Positions 1 through 6,930 of a stretch of DNA of 25,404 bases are shown piece by piece. The stretch's first letter is position 1. Each line of letters begins with the position of its first letter. Source of the DNA: an uncultured Burkholderiaceae bacterium. GTDB lineage: Bacteria > Pseudomonadota > Gammaproteobacteria > Burkholderiales > Burkholderiaceae. The stretch covers positions 1 through 25,404 of the forward strand of contig CALMPB010000137.1 in assembly GCA_937871985.1 (NCBI GenBank), in the 5' to 3' direction. Under the pieces are notes generated by a model, which was given only the letters and a program-made list of their open reading frames with translations, was not told the origin of the DNA and did no database searches. A program made the translations under genes and the position numbers.

Positions 1-92
1 GACCAGATTCATGATTCGTTCCCCGCCACCTGCACCAAAAGTGCGGGAGAACCCAAAAGTGGGCTTTGAAAATTCCCTGATTGTTGGACCTG

Positions 93-132
93 GTTGCCAA
101 TGCGCCGGGGTTAACCCCGGTGCATTGGCAAC
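93..132. repeat. 40-bp near-perfect palindrome without spacer
   Basis: The left arm 93-112 and right arm 113-132 are reverse complements at 19 of 20 positions; the only mismatch is the pair at positions 104 and 121. The centre is GGGGTTAACCCC. There is no loop, so it would form a cruciform in DNA or a very stable hairpin in RNA. It lies 45 bp upstream of the istA-like start codon at 177. It could be a transposase-binding end, a head-to-head joint of two IS ends, or a terminator-like insulator that protects the IS from outside transcription. Confidence 0.85.
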
Positions 133-176
133 GCCAAAATCGGCGCGAGAAGACCTCCTCGTGGGAGGCGCCGCCG

Positions 177-648
177 ATGATCCGACTTGGAGAAGCCATG
201 ATGATACTGGAGTTGCATCGACAGGGGCTGCGCTCCAGATCCGCCTCTCATCCTGATCGTCGCGCCATACCTATCGCGCCAAAACGAAGGGAAAGGTCGA
301 GCGGCCGTTCCGCTACATCCGCGAGGACTTCTTCCTGGGGCGATCCTTCCGCAACATGGAGGATCTCAACGCCCAGCTCATCGACTGGCTCGACACGGTC
401 GCCAATGTCCGGGTGCATGGCACGACCCAACGCGTGGTGATCGAGGCCTTCGCCGAGGAGCGGGAGGAGTTGCAGCGCTTGCCCGAGCACCGGTTCAACG
501 CCGACGAACTGCTGGGCAAAGAGTTGTCGCTGCGTGAAAACCGGCGGATCAAGGCGGCCCTGCGCATGGCCCGGCTCCCCGTCGTAAAGACACTCGCCGG
601 CTACGACTTCTCGTTCGTACCCATCCGGCGGAGCCCGCCTTGCCGCTG
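177..648 (+). pseudogene. Deleted IS21-family transposase: istA start, istA C-terminus and istB piece
   Basis: IstA is the DDE transposase of IS21-family elements and IstB its AAA+ helper. From the ATG at 177 the first 18 residues (MIRLGEAMMILELHRQGL) match the usual IstA N-terminus, just before its helix-turn-helix. From about 272, in a different frame, an IstA C-terminal core appears (KTKGKVERPFRYIRED, then WLDTVANVRVHGTTQR), while the catalytic core between them is missing. The same frame then runs without a stop into residues typical of the IstB N-terminal part (ENRRIKAALRMARLP, VVKTLAGYDFSF), and stops at 648. At least two deletions are therefore needed. No active transposase can be made. 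Assignment rests on recognised family motifs. Confidence 0.8.
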
Positions 649-701
649 AGCTGAGGGGCCGGTCTTTAGCGTGCTCGTAAGAGTGCGCTTTGGAGCGGTC
701 G

Positions 702-1070
702 ATGGGGCAGATCACGGTGTTTTCCGGGCCGGAGCGGCGTCGCCGCTGGAGCGACGAGGAGCGGCTGGAGATTCTCAACCAGGCGTTTGCGCCGGGTGCC
801 TGCGTCGCCGAGGTCTGCCGGCGGTACGATATCTCGTCGGCGCTGATCTACACGTGGCGGCGGAAGCTGCGTGAAGCTCATGCCGAGCCGGTATCTGATG
901 ATTTGCCAACGCCCGGTTTCGCCGCGGCAGTGATGATCGAGGACGTGGAAGCAGCACGCCCTGATCTGCAGCCCGCGATCGTCATCGACCTGGCGCGCGG
1001 CAAGCGGATCAGCATCTTTGCCTCAGCTTCGCCGGCGCTGGTGGCTTCGGCGTTGAAGGCATTGCGATGA
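702..1070 (+). CDS. tnpA: IS66-family accessory protein TnpA
   Basis: This 122-residue protein is the first of the three small IS66 genes; it is a helix-turn-helix protein of the transposase_8/IS3-OrfA type that probably binds the element's ends. The N-terminus (about residues 10-55) carries RRWSDEERLEILNQAF, VAEVCRRYDISSALIYTW and RRK, the standard HTH layout. The length is normal. I chose the ATG at 702 because GGAG lies at 692-695, although an in-frame TTG at 690 is possible. It overlaps the tnpB start by 4 bp (ATGA at 1067), the usual IS66 arrangement. The bases around 678 (GTAAGAGTGCGC) could be the left end of the element. The gene is open, but its partners tnpB and tnpC are lost, so it is an orphan. 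Confidence 0.85.
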   Translation: MGQITVFSGPERRRRWSDEERLEILNQAFAPGACVAEVCRRYDISSALIYTWRRKLREAHAEPVSDDLPTPGFAAAVMIEDVEAARPDLQPAIVIDLARGKRISIFASASPALVASALKALR

Positions 1071-1213
1071 TCCCATCGGGTGCGCGGGTATGGATCGCGA
1101 TGGGGCACACGGATACCGTCGCGGCTATCGAGGGGGCCATTCCCCAACTCGATGGCGCGCGTGACATCACCGATGCTTTCCATGTGATGCCGCGCAAGAA
1201 TGCGGTCTGGCAA
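1067..1213 (+). pseudogene. IS66 tnpB start fused in frame to an ISL3 transposase fragment
   Basis: The first 15 or so codons (MIPSGARVWIAMGHTD) are the conserved start of IS66 TnpB. Near 1109-1114 the sequence switches to a piece of ISL3-family transposase (TVAAIEGAIPQLDGARDI, then AFHVMPRKNAVW). The same ISL3 stretch recurs at 23578-23685, where the DNA is clearly alike. The fusion stays in one frame and remains open to 1348 by chance. TnpB normally continues for about 100 more residues and TnpC is absent, so neither element can move. The switch most likely marks insertion of an ISL3 element into the IS66 followed by deletion. Confidence 0.75.
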
Positions 1214-1407
1214 GTGATAGCTTGTCGAAGATTGAGCGAGGAGACGGCCATGGATACGTACGTCTCGGCATCCCCTCTATCAATTCAAAGGCCTGGTCAG
1301 TCGAGAGTCTTACAGCGAGTTCACCAAGAGCTCAGTCTGATGCCATAAGCGTGATCGAAGCTTCTCAAGCGGCGGCAGCCCAAGTCCGCTGACGAGGAGA
1401 ATCTGTC

Positions 1408-1848
1408 ATGAACACGATCTTAACTCGGGGCACAAGGCCGTGTGGTTGCAACGGCCACTTCCGACGGCGGAATCTCTATCGAGGCGGTGCTGGCATCGTT
1501 CTGGCGAGTTTGCTGTTGGCTGGTGTTAATGCGGTGCACGCCGCCGACACGACGCAGCCCGATCGCTTCGCGTCGCTGACCGTATACGGAAACGATCCAT
1601 GTCCGCCGGGAACCGACAGTGATATCGCCGTTTGCGGGCGTGAACCCCAATTCGAGCGCTATCGAATTCCAAAGAACCTGCGCGAAACCAAATATCACGC
1701 GCCCGCGCAGAGTTGGGCTAGCCGGGTGCGTATCCTCGACGATGCGTCTCGTATGGGACGACCGAACAGTTGCTCGGTAGTTGGGGCTGGCGGACAGACC
1801 GGCTGCTATGCTCATGCCCTCGAGCAGTGGTTCGCCGAGCGTCGCTAA
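1408..1848 (+). CDS. Small exported protein, sphingomonad hypothetical family
   Basis: The protein has 146 residues with an N-terminal export signal: an Arg-rich n-region (to about residue 26), a hydrophobic core (AGIVLASLLLAGV) and a probable cleavage site after VHA near residue 45. The mature part contains LTVYGNDPCPPG, IAVCGRE, FERYRIPKNLRE and a C-terminal SCSVVGAGGQTGCYAHALEQ. The four cysteines probably form disulfides in the periplasm. Proteins with this pattern (ERYRIP, then a Gly-rich CxxxGxGGxTGC segment) are common uncharacterised proteins in sphingomonads; no function is known to me. GAGGAGA at 1393-1399 gives a good ribosome site for the ATG. It stands alone between the IS mosaic and the metal block. 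Confidence 0.8.
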   Translation: MNTILTRGTRPCGCNGHFRRRNLYRGGAGIVLASLLLAGVNAVHAADTTQPDRFASLTVYGNDPCPPGTDSDIAVCGREPQFERYRIPKNLRETKYHAPAQSWASRVRILDDASRMGRPNSCSVVGAGGQTGCYAHALEQWFAERR

Positions 1849-1960
1849 GCTAGCTAATTCCGCCGGCCGGCCTCAATCGAGGCCCATAATGAGGCTCACG
1901 CTTCGCGAGTGCGGCGGTCGAAAGGCCATAACCTTGCCGTCGTCGCTTGATCGGGAAGAG

Positions 1961-2167
1961 TCACGTTCTTTCCATGAAGGCCAAGCCCGCAGGGTCGAGA
2001 TGAAGTCCGAACGCTAGATGCGCCGCAGCTACGGCGCGAAGCCGGACGGGCGAGTCCTTTGATAGGTCGCGCCACGCGACGGATCTCTGAGCGCCGTTCA
2101 CATCGCTCCGGATACGTTCGGCAAGCGCTTCGACTTCGTCCGATGTCGGCACGCGCCCAGCTCCCAT
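1961..2167 (-). CDS. Possible small hypothetical protein
   Basis: From an ATG at 2167 a frame of 68 residues begins MGAGRVPTSDEVEALAERIR, continues with SVAWRDLSKDSPVRLRA and ends LDPAGLAFMERT. The composition (Ala, Glu, Arg, Leu in helical spacing, GC-rich third positions) looks protein-like, but I do not recognise a family. The frame is open further upstream to 2281, with less protein-like sequence. There is no clear ribosome site before 2167, so the true start is uncertain and it may be the 3' part of a decayed gene. Confidence 0.3.
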   Translation of the reverse strand: MGAGRVPTSDEVEALAERIRSDVNGAQRSVAWRDLSKDSPVRLRAVAAAHLAFGLHLDPAGLAFMERT

Positions 2168-2492
2168 ACAGGCAATTAGACATGGGTGAAATATCCGGTC
2201 AAGGTCGGATGAAGCATCGTTCTTATGCCTTAGCTGGCTCTCGCTCGAACCGAGAGCTCGGGCAAACGGAGGGCGCATCAATTTTGTGCCTCAATCGGCG
2301 GAGAGCGATGTTTGTATCTCGAATTCCCAGCGCCGCGATGATCCGTGAATTGTAAAATCGCGCCATTGGCAGATGAGAAGTTCGGTTCGCGGACGGACCG
2401 CGCACCTGCGGATCGCGGCATTATCTCCTCCTCAGGCAACAGGCGAAACGCTTTCAATGTCTTGCTACGGACCAGCGCTATCGTAAATGGTT

Positions 2493-2530
2493 GACCCCGA
2501 CCGCCCCGGGGTAAGGCGGCCGGGGTCTTT
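2493..2530 (+). terminator. Strong GC hairpin followed by a short T run
   Basis: GACCCCG-A-CCGCC (2493-2505) pairs with GGCGG-C-CGGGGTC (2515-2527) with a single mismatch around a 9-base loop, and is followed by TTT at 2528-2530. This is the shape of an intrinsic terminator reading on the plus strand, though the T run is short. No recognised plus-strand gene ends just before it, so it is an orphan. It may instead end transcripts from a lost gene or belong to a mobile element. Confidence 0.5.
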
Positions 2531-2890
2531 GCCGGCATCATCGTTGAATACAAGAACGCACTCGATGCCGGACAGACGGGCCAAGGGGCTGGCCCCGTCA
2601 CTCGAATTCGGCTGATCTCCCTTTCCTGGCTGTTATCGAACTTGTGGTTGAAACGTCGTCGGCTGAGCAATGTCGCCCGCGGTCCAGCGGCGCTTTCGCT
2701 TGAATAATCAAGTCCGAAGGAGCGGCCGATCACCGGCAACATTGACGCGCCTCTTCTGTATCGTCACCTTTCTCCCTTCAGTCATATGGTGCTCCGCTTG
2801 TCTGAGCTGTCGAATACATTATTGTCACTTCGGGCCGGCTTCTTGCCCGGGTTGGTCGCATCATACCGTCCAATCCATCTGCGTACGGTC

Positions 2891-3466
2891 TCAGTGTTCA
2901 AGGCGTGAAATTGCAGCGGTCGCGATTGTGTCATCGGATGCGGAGCGCGGCGCCGCTGGGGCGTCGTGAGCATCACCCCCCGGGCCTTTGTCGTTGGTAC
3001 TTTCATGCACGCGTCGTGCACGATGCGAGAAGTGAGCCCAGCCCGGCAGCCGATGGAGTTCAAGAACACCCAGGATCAATAGCGCCGTGATAGCGGCAAG
3101 GTGGTAAATCCCGTAGGCCGCGCTCAGCCCCACCGCGGCGGAAGCCCAAAGCGTTGCCGCCGTCGTCAACCCGGTCACACGACCAGTGTCTCGCAGAATT
3201 ATACCTGCACCGATGAACCCGATCCCGGTGACGATGCCGGCGGAAATTCGACCCTGGTCACCGATCGCTCCCGAAATAAGACCGAAAGCGCACGCGCCCA
3301 GCGCGGTTGCCATATATGTTCGAATACCCGCTTCCCGACCACGGCGTTCGCGTTCCCATCCGATCAGTGCTCCCAGTAGAGCCGCCAGGAGAATGCGACC
3401 CACATCGATGAACCAAGGCACGTCGGCCGCGACTGCGGTCATCAAGAGACTCGGAGATCCCGCCAT
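2891..3466 (-). CDS. MgtC/SapB-family inner-membrane protein
   Basis: MgtC-family proteins are small inner-membrane proteins linked to magnesium starvation, acid and membrane-potential stress; many act by modulating other transporters or ATP synthase. From the start at 3466 (191 residues) the sequence shows a first helix (VGRILLAALLGALIGWERE), the family signature GWERERRGREAGIRTY, and three or four more helices (MATALGACAFGLIS, IVTGIGFIGAGIIL, LTTAATLWASAAVGLSAAYG, LAAITALLILGVLEL), then a charged tail. The start at 3466 lies 8 bases after the stop of the upstream DUF2231 gene; a start at 3526 would overlap it by about 50 bp. The two are probably one transcript, placing this protein in the metal-response block. 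A longer cytoplasmic ACT-like domain found in some MgtC proteins is absent. The substrate or partner is unknown. Confidence 0.88.
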   Translation of the reverse strand: MAGSPSLLMTAVAADVPWFIDVGRILLAALLGALIGWERERRGREAGIRTYMATALGACAFGLISGAIGDQGRISAGIVTGIGFIGAGIILRDTGRVTGLTTAATLWASAAVGLSAAYGIYHLAAITALLILGVLELHRLPGWAHFSHRARRVHESTNDKGPGGDAHDAPAAPRSASDDTIATAAISRLEH

Positions 3467-3474
3467 GCCCGCGC

Positions 3475-4173
3475 TCAAAACGCGAGGTGGCGCAGGCCGC
3501 CGTGCATGAACGATCCGCCAAGCCACCCCTGGATTGAGATCGCGACCGTCAGCCCTGCCAGGAGCAACCAGTAAACGGCGCGGTCCTTACGCTGCCGCCG
3601 CCGACGCGCGAAGGCCAGATACACGAGCAGGCTTGCAAACGCGGCGATCGAAGTTCCAAGCCAACGATGCGTCATCAAGACCGGATTGCGGTCCGCAAGA
3701 TAGAAGCCGCCGGCGAACCAGCCGAGCGACGCGGCAACGATCGCGCCAAGGGTGCCGACGACCAGCATGATACGCGCGACGTGCTGATAGCGCGCATTCC
3801 GCCTCCACAAACCGAAGAGCTCGATCCCGAAAGCGCCGATAATCATGGCGATCGGAAAATGAATGACCATGACATGGAGACGGCCGAGCCAGTTGAAGAG
3901 CCGTTGCGAGAAGGTTTTCCCAACCAGCGAGCCATCATGCATGTGGCCCATTGACGCCTCGTCGCCCGGGTGAGCGTCAGTCGCCGGGTTTCGATCCATT
4001 TGCATACCAGCATTTTTGCCGTCTCGTTGTGGCGCCGAGACGTTGGCCGGCCCTGGTCCAGCCCCTAGCTCGTTGGGATCGTGGGCGGCTGCCGGAGCGC
4101 CCGCAAAGACGGTCATAGCTACGAATAGGGCAAGGGCCCGTTTGCTGGATATCATCGATAATGCCCTGCTCAT
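3475..4173 (-). CDS. DUF2231-type membrane protein with Met/His-rich exported segment
   Basis: This is a 232-residue inner-membrane protein. It begins with an export signal (LALFVAMTVFAGAPAAAH, cleavage near residue 30), then an exported stretch of about 60 residues rich in His and Met (NAGMQMDRNP, EASMGHMHDGS) suited to binding copper or silver. The C-terminal part has four helices starting RLHVMVIHFPIAMIIG, which is the DUF2231 signature, with His residues near helix ends (HVMVIHF, THRWLG, FMHGGLRH) that could hold metal or haem. The start at 4173 is supported by an ATGA overlap with the 31-residue frame upstream; an in-frame ATG at 4155 is an alternative. It precedes the MgtC-like gene and diverges from the two-component genes. 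Metal handling is inferred from composition and context, not from a proven family function. Confidence 0.82.
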   Translation of the reverse strand: MSRALSMISSKRALALFVAMTVFAGAPAAAHDPNELGAGPGPANVSAPQRDGKNAGMQMDRNPATDAHPGDEASMGHMHDGSLVGKTFSQRLFNWLGRLHVMVIHFPIAMIIGAFGIELFGLWRRNARYQHVARIMLVVGTLGAIVAASLGWFAGGFYLADRNPVLMTHRWLGTSIAAFASLLVYLAFARRRRQRKDRAVYWLLLAGLTVAISIQGWLGGSFMHGGLRHLAF

Positions 4174-4265
4174 TGACTGGAAATTGTCAGCCCCAAGGCG
4201 ACCACCGCGAGCATCGAGACGATTAACCCGATCTCGCTCAAGACGATCTTATGAGCCATTGCCAT
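4170..4265 (-). CDS. 31-residue single-helix membrane microprotein
   Basis: A frame of 31 codons runs from ATG 4265 (a second ATG lies at 4259) to TGA 4170-4172. The peptide starts MAMAHKIVLSEIG and continues with one hydrophobic helix, LIVSMLAVVALGLTI, ending SSQ. It would be an inner-membrane peptide with its short charged end inside. Its stop overlaps the start of the DUF2231 gene as ATGA, the classic layout for translational coupling. A half-conserved cop-box-like site lies 40 bp upstream of its start. A weak AGGT lies before the ATG. I know no named family for it. The coupling and clean hydrophobic profile make it more likely real than chance, but a frame this short cannot be proven by eye. 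Confidence 0.55.
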   Translation of the reverse strand: MAMAHKIVLSEIGLIVSMLAVVALGLTISSQ

Positions 4266-4304
4266 CGATCTGACCTAGTGCTTTGGAATGTCTCTGACGG
4301 CTCC

Positions 4305-4320
4305 ATTACAAGGGTTTCAT
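4305..4320. promoter_or_regulatory. Degenerate cop-box-like operator
   Basis: ATTACA at 4305-4310, four bases, then TTTCAT at 4315-4320, which matches TGTAAT at four of six positions. The spacing equals that of the perfect site at 4389. It lies 40 bp upstream of the minus-strand ATG at 4265 and would be well placed to activate the microprotein and DUF2231 genes. This is inference by likeness to CopR/CusR boxes. Confidence 0.35.
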
Positions 4321-4388
4321 TGACGGTGCGTTGACTCGCCGGTGCCCGGTGCCCGGTGCTGCTCGTCGCTCGGGTCGAAGCTTATCTG

Positions 4389-4404
4389 ATTACATGGTTG
4401 TAAT
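4389..4404. promoter_or_regulatory. Perfect cop-box-like palindrome
   Basis: ATTACA-TGGT-TGTAAT is a perfect 6-4-6 inverted repeat, resembling the sites bound by copper-responsive OmpR-type regulators of the CopR/CusR/PcoR group. It lies about 185 bp before the regulator gene at 4588 and about 125 bp before the divergent gene start at 4265. The likely ligand is the OmpR-type regulator encoded next to it. Confidence 0.5.
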
Positions 4405-4587
4405 GTCTGCCACAGGCAGATGGAACGTACGCGCGCGCTACTGAACGCGTAGGGCCAGACCTCGAAACTCCATCCTCCTCAGGGCGCAGGCGATGTCGAG
4501 AACAGGCGACTGGCTCGGCTCGCGGTGTTAAAGTGGATGGCGACGTGGAGCTCAGACTTGCTCGTTAATGCAAATTGAGGTGACCGC

Positions 4588-5265
4588 ATGAAGCTGCTTT
4601 TGATCGAAGATGACAGCGCGACGGCGGACTATGTCAGGCAGGGGCTGATCGAGCTGGGCCATGCGTGCGATCACAGTGCGACCGGGATCGATGGTCTGAC
4701 GTCTGCACTCACCAATAGCTACGACGCCATCATCCTGGACCGGAGCCTGCCGCAACTCGATGGGCTCTCGGTGCTGCAAGCCTTGCGGGCCGAAGGCAAG
4801 ACCGTTCCCGTACTCATCCTGAGCGCGCTTGGTCAAGTCGATGATCGTATCCGCGGTCTCGACAGTGGCGCAGACGATTATCTGCCGAAGCCATTTTCCT
4901 TCCAGGAGTTGATCTCGCGGCTGGCCGCCATCATTCGCCGCGGTGAGGGCGCCGCATCCACCACGGTCGTGCGGCGGGTGGCGGATCTTGAACTGGATCT
5001 CTTGTCGCGCTCCGCGCGACGCGGCGAGCGGGCAATCGAGCTGTTCGCCAAGGAATTCCAGATCCTAGACTACCTCGTCCGACATGCTGGCCAGGTGGTG
5101 ACCAGAACTATGATGCTCGAGGCCGTATGGGACTATGGTTTCGATACCGGAACGAATGTCATCGATGTCCACATCAGCCGGTTACGCGCGAAAATCGATC
5201 ATCCCGGGGAGCGACCGTTGCTTCAAACTGTGCGCGGAGCGGGCTATCGTCTCGATGCACGATAG
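4588..5265 (+). CDS. OmpR-family response regulator, probably metal-responsive
   Basis: The protein has 225 residues with two domains. The receiver domain (1 to about 115) has the acidic pair E7-D8-D9, the phospho-accepting D51 in IILDRSLP, switch S79 in LILSALG, and K101 in YLPKPFS. The winged-helix DNA-binding domain (about 125-225) has ELFAKEFQILDYLVRH, NVIDVHISRLRAKID and VRGAGYRLDAR, as in CusR, CopR and CzcR. TGAGGTGA lies a few bases before the ATG at 4588. Its end overlaps the kinase start by 11 bp, so the two are translated together. The divergent DUF2231 gene, the nearby ATPase and the cop-box-like palindrome upstream argue for copper or silver, though zinc or cadmium cannot be excluded. 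Confidence 0.93.
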   Translation: MKLLLIEDDSATADYVRQGLIELGHACDHSATGIDGLTSALTNSYDAIILDRSLPQLDGLSVLQALRAEGKTVPVLILSALGQVDDRIRGLDSGADDYLPKPFSFQELISRLAAIIRRGEGAASTTVVRRVADLELDLLSRSARRGERAIELFAKEFQILDYLVRHAGQVVTRTMMLEAVWDYGFDTGTNVIDVHISRLRAKIDHPGERPLLQTVRGAGYRLDAR

Positions 5266-6658
5266 GCGAAAGCAGACCCATGCCGCCGCATTCAGGGGCG
5301 CGCTATGGGTTACACTTGCCGCCCTGGTTGCAACAGTCACGGCGCTGACCTTGCAATACGTCCGCACCATCAGCCTCCTTGATACCGAGGCACGGCATAT
5401 GGTGGGCGCCGAAATTACAGGATTGGTCGATCGCTACAATGCAGGAGGTTTGACCGAGCTGACGCGTTTCGTCGACGCCCGTGCGCGACGTGACGAAGCG
5501 AGGGATTTTGTCTACGTGGTTGCGGACGACAGATTCGAGGTCATTGCCGGTGATCTTTCCGTCTGGCCGCGCGACATGCGTCAATACGGCTGGAGCCGCT
5601 CAGCGGTGCCGCTCAAGAGCGGGCAGGGCACCGTCAAGCATGATATCGAGGCGCAAGTCGTTCCTTTGGGTAGCAAAAGTCGCCTCCTCGTCGGGCATCT
5701 CGCGAGCGGGCGGGCCCGGCTGCGCGAGCGCTTCATCGAAACCCTGATCTGGTCGATTGGACTCACCTCGCTGATCGGATTGGGACTGGGATGGTTGATC
5801 AGTCGTCGCGCGCTCCGTTTTGTCGAACGGGTAAGTGACACCGGTGAGAGGTTCCTCGCCGGCCGCCTGGATGAGCGCCTGCCGACAACTGGGAACGGCG
5901 ACGAATATGATCGACTGGCAGAAACGGTAAACGCCTGCTTTTCCGAAGTCGAACGGATGGTCGCCAGCTTGCGCGCTGCGACCGACGGGCTCGCGCACGA
6001 CTTGAAGACGCCGATCACCAGAATCAAGGCTCGAATCGAGCTGGCGATCCTGCGGAAAACGACGAGCGATCCGGGTCTGCTGCTCGACACCACGCATGAC
6101 CTCGATGCTCTTCTCAAGCTCATCAACGACCTGCTGGGACTTGCGCGCACCGAGGCACTGACGTCCGAAGCGTTCGAGCGGGTCGACCTGGCAGCGATCG
6201 CAAGGGAGGCCGTCAATCTCTATGAGCCGGCCGCCGACAGCGAAGGGCGGCGGCTCGTCGGCCATGCGCAACCAGCGGTCGTGGAAGGCGTTCGCCCGCT
6301 GTTGATGCAGGCGGTGGTCAACCTGATTGACAATGCTCTCAAATATGGCGGTGCCGCCGCCAATGTGGAGGTGCGCACAGAAACCCGCGACGGCCGTGTC
6401 ATTCTTTCCGTAGCGGACGATGGCCCTGGTATCGGCCATAACGATCGTGAGCGGGCGGTCGCGCGTCTCACCCGTTTGGATGCTAGCAGGACAACGCCCG
6501 GCAGTGGGCTGGGTCTGTCGATTGTCTCCGCTGTCGTGCGGGCACACGGCGGCACGTTGTCGCTGCACGACAACCAGCCTGGTCTCAAGGTTGTGATGAG
6601 CCTGCCAGCCTACGGGGGCGCGCGTCCGGCGCGCAAGGACGGTCCGTCGGCAATCTAA
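5255..6658 (+). CDS. Membrane sensor histidine kinase, partner of the adjacent regulator
   Basis: From the ATG at 5255 (467 residues; the frame is open further upstream within the regulator gene) the protein has a first membrane helix at about 15-36 (ALWVTLAALVATVTALTLQ), a periplasmic sensor of about 125 residues, a second helix at about 165-186 (LIWSIGLTSLIGLGLGWLIS), a HAMP linker, and an H box with the phospho-accepting H248 in DGLAHDLKTPITRI. The ATPase part has N356 in NLIDNALKYG, the G1 box VADDGPGIG and the G2 box GSGLGLSIV. This is the full layout of a class I sensor kinase of the CusS/CzcS kind, though the periplasmic part is shorter and lacks an obvious His/Met cluster. That leaves the sensed metal open. 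Regulator and kinase overlap by 11 bp and form one operon. Confidence 0.92.
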   Translation: MHDRRKQTHAAAFRGALWVTLAALVATVTALTLQYVRTISLLDTEARHMVGAEITGLVDRYNAGGLTELTRFVDARARRDEARDFVYVVADDRFEVIAGDLSVWPRDMRQYGWSRSAVPLKSGQGTVKHDIEAQVVPLGSKSRLLVGHLASGRARLRERFIETLIWSIGLTSLIGLGLGWLISRRALRFVERVSDTGERFLAGRLDERLPTTGNGDEYDRLAETVNACFSEVERMVASLRAATDGLAHDLKTPITRIKARIELAILRKTTSDPGLLLDTTHDLDALLKLINDLLGLARTEALTSEAFERVDLAAIAREAVNLYEPAADSEGRRLVGHAQPAVVEGVRPLLMQAVVNLIDNALKYGGAAANVEVRTETRDGRVILSVADDGPGIGHNDRERAVARLTRLDASRTTPGSGLGLSIVSAVVRAHGGTLSLHDNQPGLKVVMSLPAYGGARPARKDGPSAI

Positions 6659-6930
6659 CGCAGACTGTCCGGGCCTGAACGAGAGATTCCATGCCCTCCG
6701 CTGTCCAATCCCCCCGAGGAGCTTCCGTGTCGATCGGTAAATCGGTTTTAACCGGTGCGACAAGCTGGTGCGAACTTCGCAGCCCAAGGTATTGCGTATC
6801 ATTAGCAATGCTGCCGGCGTCGGTGAGCAGGTACAAAAGGTCTCAGACGCCGCCTGATTAACTGAGCAGCATTGGCAAAATCAATCGATGTGCCGCTCAA
6901 CGCGGCGTATCGCCTGACAAGGGATGAAAC
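6659..6930. other. Intergenic region after the kinase gene
   Basis: These 272 bp hold no gene I can support. A small inverted repeat, CGGTT-TT-AACCG, lies at 6743-6754 and could be an operator. AAGGGA at 6919-6924 serves as ribosome site for the GTG start at 6931. No clear terminator follows the kinase. Confidence 0.4.

Larger units (their letters stand above)
1..1215. mobile_element. Mosaic of decayed IS21, IS66 and ISL3 insertion sequences
   Basis: Pieces of three transposon families are joined end to end with no intact element. An IS21-type istA start (177) runs into an istA C-terminal piece and then an istB piece ending at 648. An IS66 tnpA follows at 702-1070. The IS66 tnpB start at 1067 runs into an ISL3 transposase piece ending near 1213. 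The first 90 bases carry short repeats (a CCAAAAGTG core near 39 and a CCCAAAAGTGGG core near 54), such as often flank IS21-family genes. The joins are inferred from protein resemblance; no target-site duplications could be identified. Confidence 0.75.
1849..2890. other. About 1 kb without a convincing gene
   Basis: No reading frame here shows a family I recognise. The best coding candidate is a short minus-strand frame at 1961-2167. A strong GC hairpin lies at 2493-2530. A minus-strand stretch near 2830-2910 reads ALNTETVRRWIGRYDA, which resembles a helix-turn-helix of a transposase but is too short to assign. The area is probably an accumulation of decayed genes between the IS mosaic and the metal block. 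Confidence 0.5.
4266..4587. other. Divergent regulatory region of the metal block
   Basis: This 322-bp gap separates the minus-strand microprotein/DUF2231/MgtC genes from the plus-strand two-component genes. It holds two cop-box-like sites (4305-4320 and 4389-4404), a small perfect hairpin (4406-4420: TCTGCC-ACA-GGCAGA) and a run of three GGTGCCC-type 7-bp repeats near 4341-4360. It should contain both divergent promoters; I could not place -35 and -10 boxes confidently. Confidence 0.6.

Noticed and set aside
2782..3069. Minus-strand frame with ALNTETVRRWIGRYDA, resembling a transposase helix-turn-helix
   Set aside because: The likeness covers under 20 residues and the frame overlaps the end of the MgtC-like gene in another frame.
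4340..4362. GGTGCCC repeats before the regulator as possible iterons
   Set aside because: Only three 7-bp copies over about 20 bp, with no replication gene nearby.
4170..4404. The metal block as a new defence system
   Set aside because: All main parts (two-component system, P1B ATPase, exported His/Met proteins) fit metal response; nothing points to phage defence.
5600..6808. A 402-codon open frame on the minus strand
   Set aside because: Antisense to the sensor kinase, with no family motifs.
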